A stretch of 11,621 bases of DNA from JACCTH01 sp035281645 (GTDB lineage Bacteria; Actinomycetota; Acidimicrobiia; Spongiisociales; ZC4RG35). The translations under genes were made by a program, and so were the position numbers. Below, in pieces: positions 7,227-11,621 of the stretch (the first letter of the stretch is position 1; each line of letters starts with the position of its first letter). The stretch spans positions 1 to 11,621 of the forward strand of contig DATEDN010000123.1 of NCBI GenBank assembly GCA_035281645.1. The letters run 5' to 3'. The notes under the pieces were generated by a model that saw nothing but the letters and a program-made list of their open reading frames with translations, did not search any database and was not told the DNA's origin.

Positions 7227-7673
7227 CTATTCGCGTCGGCCGTTCGACGGCTGGTCGGGAATCACGCCCAACTGCCGCATCAGGGTGAGATCGTCTCGCA
7301 CTGCCCATCGTTCCTTTGCCTTTCCGTCCTCGTAACGCAGAATCTGAATATAAGGCTGGCGGACCTCGCGACCGGTGGCCGGGATGCCCATAAGGTCTCC
7401 GGTTTGTCTTCCATGGAGGGTGCAATGCACAACCACGGTGTCGCCTTCACCGACCATCTGGTGGATTTCCCAGCGGAGATCGCTGAATACCGAATGGAGC
7501 CAGTGCATGGTCCGAGTGACGTCTGCCAAGCCCTGGGGGGAGCCCGGGGGTGAGCTGTGATCGAAGACGTCGTCGTGCACCAGGTCGGCCACTCCGGCTT
7601 CGTCCTCCTGAGGGAAGACCTCCTCGAAGAACCGACGGGTCTTCTCCTTGAGCGTTGTGCTGTTTTCTGACAT
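7227..7673 (-). CDS. SnoaL-like (polyketide cyclase/ester cyclase type) protein
   Basis: This 148-residue protein belongs to the SnoaL branch of the NTF2-like fold. Visible marks are the first helix KEKTRRFFEEVFPQ, the DLVHDDVFDHSSPPGSPQG segment (30-48), the strand VVVHCTLHGRQTG, and the diagnostic C-terminal block IPATGREVRQPYIQI, EDGKAKERWAVRDD and LMRQLGVIP. Family members range from aldol-type cyclases in polyketide synthesis to proteins of unknown substrate; genomic context gives no polyketide link here. ATG 7673 is preceded closely by a purine-rich GGGCAGAGG that serves as ribosome site. It is divergent from the TetR gene at 7746 (72-base gap), the classic arrangement for a regulator and its target, and it probably leads an operon with the lipoprotein gene. 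Confidence 0.88.
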   Translation of the reverse strand: MSENSTTLKEKTRRFFEEVFPQEDEAGVADLVHDDVFDHSSPPGSPQGLADVTRTMHWLHSVFSDLRWEIHQMVGEGDTVVVHCTLHGRQTGDLMGIPATGREVRQPYIQILRYEDGKAKERWAVRDDLTLMRQLGVIPDQPSNGRRE

Positions 7674-7745
7674 CCTCTGCCCTTTCCCTCCCGGAGGAGT
7701 GATTGCCGCCCACTAGATTATGTGGAACGGTACTGTATTGAATTC
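7674..7745. promoter_or_regulatory. Divergent intergenic region between SnoaL-like and TetR genes
   Basis: This 72-base gap must hold the promoters of both divergent genes. On minus, CATAAT (7722-7717) matches the -10 consensus at five of six bases and lies about 44 bases from the SnoaL-like start; no good -35 is seen. On +, TAGATT (7714-7719) is a weaker -10 candidate. The perfect 8-base palindrome TGAATTCA (7739-7746) abuts the TetR start and could be part of an operator, but short palindromes are common. Confidence 0.35.
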
Positions 7746-8420
7746 ATGAGTATTCCATCGAAATCGAATCCTGTCAAGCGGGCCTATCGGTCTGAGCGCA
7801 GAGAGCAACAGGCGTCGGCAACCCGGCGCGACATCGTCGCCGCCGCGCAGTTGTTGTTCGAGCGAGATGGCTACGCGGCCACGACCATGACCTCGATCGC
7901 CGCCGAGGCCGGAGTGGCGGTAGAGACGATCTATCGAAGTTTCGAGGGGAAAGCGGGCCTGATCGAAGCAGTGGTTGAGGCGGCGGTGGCGGGTGGTGCC
8001 GAACGAGCCGAGCGTGCCGTTGAGGACCGACCGGCGATCAGGAAAGTCATCGACGAGCCCGACCCGCGGCGAAAGCTCGAGCTCTACGCCGCTACCCAAC
8101 CGGGGATCCAGCAACGGTCGGCACCATTGCTGAGGGCACTCCGGGCAGGAGCTTCGACCGACCCCGGTCTTGGAGAGGTGTTGGCGCGCCTAGAGAATCA
8201 GCGGCTCGAGGGTTTGGGTCGGTTTGCCCAGCACCTCAAGGACAGCGGCGCTCTGCGACGAGGTCTTTCCGTCGAGGCGGCCCGCGATCTGATCTGGACG
8301 ATCAACTCGCAGGTCCTTTTCGATCTACTGGTCCTGGAACGGGGATGGTCGCTCGAACGCTACGAGAAGTGGATCGCCTCGATGATGATTCGATCTCTTC
8401 TTGCGCCCGACCCAGGGTAG
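7746..8420 (+). CDS. TetR/AcrR-family transcriptional regulator
   Basis: This 224-residue dimeric repressor-type protein has a TetR N-terminal DNA-binding domain at about 27-74. It includes RRDIVAAAQLLFERDGYAA, then the helix-turn-helix TTMTSIAAEAGVAVETIYRSF (46-66) and the continuing helix KAGLIEAVVEA. The C-terminal ligand/dimerisation region is less conserved, so the inducer cannot be named. ATG 7746 gives the usual length; an in-frame GTG at 7722 would add 8 residues, and neither has a clear Shine-Dalgarno sequence. Its most likely targets are itself and the divergent SnoaL-like/lipoprotein operon. Control of the DinB gene downstream or the enamidase operon is possible but unsupported. 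The TAG stop (8418-8420) lies inside the left arm of a perfect 19-bp hairpin. Confidence 0.9.
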   Translation: MSIPSKSNPVKRAYRSERREQQASATRRDIVAAAQLLFERDGYAATTMTSIAAEAGVAVETIYRSFEGKAGLIEAVVEAAVAGGAERAERAVEDRPAIRKVIDEPDPRRKLELYAATQPGIQQRSAPLLRALRAGASTDPGLGEVLARLENQRLEGLGRFAQHLKDSGALRRGLSVEAARDLIWTINSQVLFDLLVLERGWSLERYEKWIASMMIRSLLAPDPG

Positions 8421-8456
8421 ATAGGGACGTGGAGCAGCCCTATCTACCCTGGGTCG
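8408..8456 (+). terminator. Perfect 19-bp hairpin overlapping the TetR stop, probable U-less terminator
   Basis: Left arm 8408-8426 pairs without mismatch with right arm 8438-8456 around an 11-base loop (ACGTGGAGCAG). The core reads CCCAGGGTAGATAGGG on the left. No T-tract follows on either strand, so it is not a canonical intrinsic terminator. Hairpins lacking U-tracts have been proposed as terminators in actinobacteria, and the position at the end of the TetR gene fits. The right arm ends 5 bases before the DinB ATG, so control of that gene, or a DNA-level operator, are alternatives. Confidence 0.6.
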
Positions 8457-8461
8457 CGTAG

Positions 8462-9064
8462 ATGGCCGAGCTATCTGGCTCCGACCCCAAAGAGGACCTT
8501 CATCGTTATCTGCGGGTGGCACGTGAAGCCCTCCTGTGGAAACTGGAAGGCACCTCGGAGTACGACGCCCGCAGGCCCCTGACCGGGACCGGGACCAACC
8601 TGTTGGGGCTGGTCAAACACGTCGGCACTATCGCCTCCGAGTATTTCGGATTGGTATTCGGACGTCCATTCGAGGAAACCCTGCCCTGGGCCGAGGAGGG
8701 AGCAGAAGCTAACGCTGACATGTGGGCAACCGCCGAAGAGTCGCGCCAGCAGATCCTCGACTTGTACCAAAGGATCTGGGAACACGCCGATGCGACCATC
8801 TCCGCCCTCCCCCTCGACGCCCCCGGGAGGGTGCCATGGTGGGGCAAGCGCGGCCAGGTCACGCTGCATCGGATCCTCGTCCACGTGCTCGCCGAGATCA
8901 ACCGCCATACCGGGCACGCCGACATCGTCCGCGAAATGATCGACGGGTCGGTCGGATTCCGGAACGGCAACGACAACTTGCCGACCGCGGACCAAGCCTG
9001 GTGGACGGCTTACCGAGACCGGCTCGAACAGGTGGCTCAGAAGGTGGGCACTCCTCCAGGCTGA
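8462..9064 (+). CDS. DinB/DUF664-family protein
   Basis: This 200-residue four-helix-bundle protein is of the DinB superfamily, DUF664 branch. Members are metal-dependent, often thiol (mycothiol or bacillithiol) S-transferases, though many are uncharacterised. Visible marks are the first helix LRVAREALLWKLEGTSEYDARRPL, then GTNLLGLVKHVG with probable ligand H53, the HRILVHVLAEINRHTGHADIVRE block with H149 and H152 as probable remaining metal ligands, and the family-typical tail of short helices with W180/W181. An in-frame TAG at 8459-8461 fixes the start at ATG 8462 or later, and the domain begins almost at once. No Shine-Dalgarno sequence fits between the hairpin end (8456) and the ATG. The gene is bracketed by two perfect hairpins, so it may be a separate transcription unit. 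The name DinB refers to the fold, not proven DNA-damage induction. Confidence 0.88.
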   Translation: MAELSGSDPKEDLHRYLRVAREALLWKLEGTSEYDARRPLTGTGTNLLGLVKHVGTIASEYFGLVFGRPFEETLPWAEEGAEANADMWATAEESRQQILDLYQRIWEHADATISALPLDAPGRVPWWGKRGQVTLHRILVHVLAEINRHTGHADIVREMIDGSVGFRNGNDNLPTADQAWWTAYRDRLEQVAQKVGTPPG

Positions 9065-9072
9065 ACCACCAC

Positions 9073-9120
9073 TTCTTGCGTAAATCTCGTCACGTCTACG
9101 TGACGAGATTTACGCAAGAA
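9073..9120 (+). terminator. Perfect 22-bp inverted repeat with four-base loop between DinB and DUF1185 genes
   Basis: Left arm 9073-9094 pairs without mismatch with right arm 9099-9120 around TCTA; inner arm CTCGTCACG faces CGTGACGAG. The arms are AT-richer than the surroundings. It starts 8 bases after the DinB stop and ends 7 bases before the DUF1185 ATG. No T-tract follows on either strand. It may be a U-less terminator for the DinB gene, but its closeness to the next start also allows an operator or a translation-controlling stem for the enamidase operon. Confidence 0.6.
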
Positions 9121-9127
9121 TGAAAAG

Positions 9128-9700
9128 ATGGAGATTCGAAAGCTGGTCACCACAGTCGATGAGGTCCGCTTGGAAGCCGGGCGGCCGGTCGACCCCCCAA
9201 TTCGGCGAGTGATCGCAGCCGCGGTCCTCCAAAACCCTCATGCTGGCCGGTACGTGGCGGACCTCGATGACTTGATCGAAGCGTCGGTGGAGCTTTCCGA
9301 TCTTCTCTCACGTGCTGCGGTGGCTCAACTCGACCACAAGCCAGTCCACAGCTACGGAAAAGGCGCCATCGTCGGTAGCCGCGGGGAGTTGGAGCACGCG
9401 GCCGCCCTCCTCCATCCCAAGTTCGGCACTCCGTTGCGGGAGGCGAGCGGCGGGGGGAAGGCGATCATTCCCTCCGCCAAGAAACGAGGTGGGCCGGGCA
9501 CGCCTCTCGACATCCCCCTCCATTACAAGGACGCCGCTTTCGTCCGCAGCCACTTCGACGCCATCGAGTTGCGGATCGTCGACGCCCCCACCGATGACGA
9601 AATAGTGCTGGCGGTGGCGGTGACCGACGGGGGACGGCCTCATCCCCGAGTTGGCGGACTCAAGGTGGAAGAGATCGTGGGCGAGGACGGGCTTCGTTGA
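9128..9700 (+). CDS. DUF1185 ('amino acid synthesis', PF06684) family protein
   Basis: This 190-residue protein is a full-length match, from memory of the family, to DUF1185. Structures of Bordetella and other members show a variant of the Bacillus chorismate mutase fold, and no reaction is proven. Conserved-looking blocks are GKGAIVGSRGELEHAAALLH (77-96), the glycine-rich SGGGKAIIPSAKK (107-119), PLHYKDAAFVRSHFDAIELR (130-149) and VTDGGRPHPRVGGL (165-178). These carry the H, K, D and R residues expected of a ligand site. ATG 9128 follows a 22-bp hairpin by 7 bases with only a weak purine stretch. AAGAAT (9116-9121), a -10-like hexamer, would place transcription start at the ATG, so leaderless translation is possible. 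The stop overlaps the enamidase start (TTGA). Position as first gene in the operon suggests a role in the same heterocycle or amino-acid-like pathway, perhaps an isomerisation or ring-opening step; this is inference. Confidence 0.85.
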   Translation: MEIRKLVTTVDEVRLEAGRPVDPPIRRVIAAAVLQNPHAGRYVADLDDLIEASVELSDLLSRAAVAQLDHKPVHSYGKGAIVGSRGELEHAAALLHPKFGTPLREASGGGKAIIPSAKKRGGPGTPLDIPLHYKDAAFVRSHFDAIELRIVDAPTDDEIVLAVAVTDGGRPHPRVGGLKVEEIVGEDGLR

Positions 9701-10860
9701 GCGATCTGTACATCCGCAACATTGGCACCATCGTCAGCGGCGACCTCGAAAGTCCCGTTGCTAGCGGCGATGCGATCGTGGTCCGTGACGGAAAGATCGC
9801 CTATGTCGGCGCCGACGCCGATTCGACTGCTGACGGAATCAAGAAAGTGATCGACGCCGCCGGCGCCACGGTCATCCCCGGTCTGTGCGACAGCCATGTC
9901 CACCCGGTGGTGGGCGACTACACCCCCCGCCAACGCCAGGCGGACTTCATCGACTCCTGTCTCCACGGCGGGGTGACAACCATGATTTCGGCGGGCGAGC
10001 CTCACACTCCCGGCAGGCCGACGGATCCCGCAGGTGTGAAGGCTCTCACCATCCTCGCCCACAAGTCGTTCGCCAAGCTCCGTCCTTCAGGGGTCAAGGT
10101 GCACGCCGGAGCCGTGATGCTCGAAGATGGATTGACCGAGAGCGATTTCGAGGAAATGGCCGCGGCCGGCATTCGCCTTGTGGCCGAGATCGGGATCTCG
10201 GGGGTGAAGGATCCTGAGGTTGCCGCCACCATGGCTCGTTGGGCTCAGGCCCGGGGTATGAAGGTGATGGTCCACACGGGCGGTGCCTCCATCCCCGGGA
10301 GCGGAGTCATCGGAGCCGACTTCGTCGTCGCAGTCCAACCCGACGTGGCCGGTCACACCAACGGTGGCCCCACCGCCTTGTCCCTCGACGATGTCGAGCG
10401 AATCCTGGACGAGACCTCGGCTCGGGTCGAACTAGTGCATAACGGCAACGTTAAGGCCGCTGCCGACGTCGCACGATTGGTGGCGGGGCGAGGGGAGTTG
10501 GGGCGGCTCGTCATCGGGACCGACAGTCCCGCTGGCTCCGGGGTGCAGCCGCTCGGAATGCTGCGGGTCATGTCTTGGGTCGCCTCGCTGGCCGAGGTCG
10601 CCCCAGAAGCAACCGTGGCTCTGGCCACCGGCAACGTGGCCGACCTCCACGGCCTCGCCACCGGGGTGATCGAACTCGGAAGGGAGGCGGATTTGCTGAT
10701 AGTCGACGCTCCCCAAGGTTCCCAGGCCAGCGATGCGCTCAGCGCGCTCGCCATCGGCGACACCCTCGCGGTGGCGACGGCGATCATCGATGGGGTACCG
10801 CGCTTCGAAAAAAGCCGCAACACTCCGCCCCCGTCTCGCTCGATCACGATTCCGATATGA
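9697..10860 (+). CDS. ena: Enamidase-like amidohydrolase
   Basis: This 387-residue protein matches, from memory, the length and many motifs of Eubacterium barkeri enamidase, which hydrolyses 1,4,5,6-tetrahydro-6-oxonicotinate to 2-formylglutarate in nicotinate catabolism. Marks along the chain are IRNIGTIVSGD (6-16), the metal motif DSHVHP (65-70), HGGVTTMISAGEPHTPGRP (90-108), E164 in AEIG (probable metal-bridging glutamate in place of carboxylated lysine), H193 in VHTGG, H220 in GHTNGGPTA, D276 in IGTDSPAG, and the tail EKSRNTPP. All expected amidohydrolase metal ligands are present. TTG 9697 overlaps the DUF1185 stop by 4 bases, with GAGGA 9 bases upstream, so translation is coupled; the stop overlaps the next start in the same way. 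A related cyclic enamide other than the nicotinate intermediate is possible. The 6-hydroxynicotinate reductase needed upstream in E. barkeri is not in this window. Confidence 0.88.
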   Translation: MSDLYIRNIGTIVSGDLESPVASGDAIVVRDGKIAYVGADADSTADGIKKVIDAAGATVIPGLCDSHVHPVVGDYTPRQRQADFIDSCLHGGVTTMISAGEPHTPGRPTDPAGVKALTILAHKSFAKLRPSGVKVHAGAVMLEDGLTESDFEEMAAAGIRLVAEIGISGVKDPEVAATMARWAQARGMKVMVHTGGASIPGSGVIGADFVVAVQPDVAGHTNGGPTALSLDDVERILDETSARVELVHNGNVKAAADVARLVAGRGELGRLVIGTDSPAGSGVQPLGMLRVMSWVASLAEVAPEATVALATGNVADLHGLATGVIELGREADLLIVDAPQGSQASDALSALAIGDTLAVATAIIDGVPRFEKSRNTPPPSRSITIPI

Positions 10861-11480
10861 GAGAAACTCAGACCACTTTCTCCGAGCACCGAATCTCCCG
10901 TCGGCTCGATTTCGATCCCGAAAGAAGCGCGGTGCTGGTGATCGACATGCTCAATGATTTTCTCGAGCCAGACGGAGCGATGCCGTTGCTCGAGGGCCGC
11001 CGCCTCTATGAGCCCATTCGGCGATTGTTGACAGCGGCCCGCGAGACCGGAACGAAGGTGATCTGGATCTGTGACGAGCATCTGCCGACCGATAGAGAAT
11101 TCGAGAAGCGGTTGGTGCACTGTCTCAAGGGAAGCTGGGGTGCCGAGATCGTCGACGAGCTCGAGCCCAAGACCTCAGAGCTGCGTATTCCCAAGACCCG
11201 GTATTCCGGATTCTTTGAAACCGACCTCGACCAGCGACTCCGCCAGGAGGGCATCGATCACCTCATCCTCACCGGTGTCGTCACCAACATCTGCGTGCGT
11301 TCGACGGCCCACGACGCCTTTTTCCGGGACTACGGCGTCACTATCCCGGTGGAGTGTGTGGCAGCCACATCGGACCGGGAGCAGGAATCGACTCTTTACG
11401 ATCTCGACACCCACTATGCCAACGTGACCTCGTTGGATGATGTAGTTGCACTTCTCGCGACGCGAGAAATGCAGGCATGA
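10857..11480 (+). CDS. Isochorismatase-family cysteine hydrolase, nicotinamidase-like
   Basis: This 207-residue hydrolase of the isochorismatase/nicotinamidase superfamily cleaves amides. The catalytic triad is intact: D30 in VLVIDMLNDF, K113 in IPKTRYSGFF, and nucleophile C146 in GVVTNICVRSTAHDAF, preceded by the family's cis-peptide V-T. D73 and H75 (CDEH) and H88 (VHCLKGSWGAE) line up with metal-binding residues of nicotinamidases, so nicotinamide or a similar pyridine amide is a fair substrate guess. Maleamate or an N-carbamoyl compound are alternatives within the superfamily. ATG 10857 overlaps the enamidase stop by 4 bases (ATGA) with no independent Shine-Dalgarno sequence, implying coupling. 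Context suggests it either feeds the pathway (nicotinamide to nicotinate) or removes an amide from a ring-opened product. It ends flush against a convergent gene. Confidence 0.88.
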   Translation: MRETQTTFSEHRISRRLDFDPERSAVLVIDMLNDFLEPDGAMPLLEGRRLYEPIRRLLTAARETGTKVIWICDEHLPTDREFEKRLVHCLKGSWGAEIVDELEPKTSELRIPKTRYSGFFETDLDQRLRQEGIDHLILTGVVTNICVRSTAHDAFFRDYGVTIPVECVAATSDREQESTLYDLDTHYANVTSLDDVVALLATREMQA

Positions 11481-11494
11481 TCACGCTCTGATCA
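11478..11494. other. TGATCA inverted repeat spanning converging stop codons
   Basis: TGATCA occurs at 11478-11483 and 11489-11494, separated by CGCTC, and can form a 6-bp stem. The first copy contains both stop codons: TGA of the + gene and TCA (TGA read on minus) of the facing gene. It could act as a weak two-way terminator, but no T-tracts flank it. Confidence 0.25.
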
Positions 11495-11621
11495 GTCGAG
11501 CCAAAGCGCTTCCCAGCTTTGGATGACGGTTGAAGAGGCGGAGGTAATCGCTGTCCCGTCCGCGCCCCTTGGCCAGAACGACCTCGATCAATTCGGTCTT
11601 CTCGCTCTGGGTCCAATGATC
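11481..11621 (-). CDS. Unrecognised protein, C-terminal fragment
   Basis: A minus-strand frame enters from the right edge and ends at TGA 11483-11481, giving the last 46 residues of a protein. The segment includes TQSEKTELIEVVLAKGRGRD, then DYLRLFNRHPKL and a helical end LARLIRA. It is predicted to be largely helical and rich in charged residues. The frame stays open to the edge and its stop directly abuts that of the hydrolase gene. I do not recognise the family, so whether it belongs to the heterocycle pathway cannot be judged from this tail. Confidence 0.5.
   Translation of the reverse strand, partial: DHWTQSEKTELIEVVLAKGRGRDSDYLRLFNRHPKLGSALARLIRA

Noticed and set aside
8408..9120. The two hairpins as inverted ends of an insertion sequence or mobile cassette around the DinB gene
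   Set aside because: The two stems have different sequences, there is no transposase and no visible target duplication.
10575..10856. N-terminal extension of the cysteine hydrolase
   Set aside because: The open frame continues upstream inside the enamidase gene as an Arg/Gly-rich sequence; the hydrolase domain begins near ATG 10857, which overlaps the enamidase stop.
10353..11120. Minus-strand open frame of 255 codons across the enamidase/hydrolase junction
   Set aside because: Overlaps two well-identified + strand genes, has low-complexity Ser/Arg-rich stretches and no family marks.
1..11621. CRISPR arrays, tRNA or rRNA genes, phage or transposase genes
   Set aside because: No regularly spaced direct repeats, no cloverleaf or rRNA-like segments and no integrase/transposase motifs were seen; nearly all bases are explained by ordinary coding genes.

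Overview
The window reads as chromosome of a high-GC actinobacterium. Support for this: strong G/C third-position bias, GTG and TTG start codons, a DUF664/DinB-type protein of the group linked to mycothiol users, an ankyrin protein with an N-terminal domain I associate with actinobacteria, and long hairpins without U-tracts. The lineage is an inference; no rRNA or tRNA is present. Coding density is very high and no gene-free stretch exceeds about 200 bases.

Layout from left to right. (1) 1-597: the 3' end of an unrecognised gene and a SnoaL/NTF2-like gene, both on +. (2) 611-4984, on minus: a tightly coupled operon for a molybdenum hydroxylase of the xanthine dehydrogenase family. It is transcribed as FAD subunit, then a fused [2Fe-2S]/molybdopterin subunit, then a PhnD-fold substrate-binding-like protein that lacks any export signal. 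(3) About 5009-5051: a candidate divergent promoter region centred on TTGACA-CC-TGTCAA. (4) 5186-6211, on +: an ankyrin-repeat protein. (5) 6230-7673, on minus: a SnoaL-like gene followed by a lipoprotein predicted to be a seven-bladed beta-propeller. (6) 7746-9064, on +: a TetR-family regulator and a DinB/DUF664 protein. (7) 9128-11480, on +: a three-gene operon with 4-base stop/start overlaps, encoding a DUF1185 ('amino acid synthesis' family) protein, an enamidase-like amidohydrolase, and an isochorismatase-family cysteine hydrolase with nicotinamidase-like metal residues. (8) 11481-11621: the 3' end of a convergent unrecognised gene.

The most interesting reading joins blocks 2 and 7. A Mo hydroxylase, an enamidase and a nicotinamidase-like amidase are parts expected for opening a nicotinate- or nicotinamide-like N-heterocycle. 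In Eubacterium barkeri, nicotinate is hydroxylated, reduced to tetrahydro-6-oxonicotinate and opened by enamidase. No 6-hydroxynicotinate reductase is visible here, and two poorly understood families (DUF1185 and a cytosolic PhnD-like protein) sit inside the operons. The locus may therefore be a variant or undescribed heterocycle pathway. The two halves lie about 4 kb apart on opposite strands with unrelated genes between, so the functional link is an inference.

Two perfect long inverted repeats (19-bp stem at 8408-8456 and 22-bp stem at 9073-9120) bracket the DinB gene. Each ends only 5-7 bases before the next start codon.
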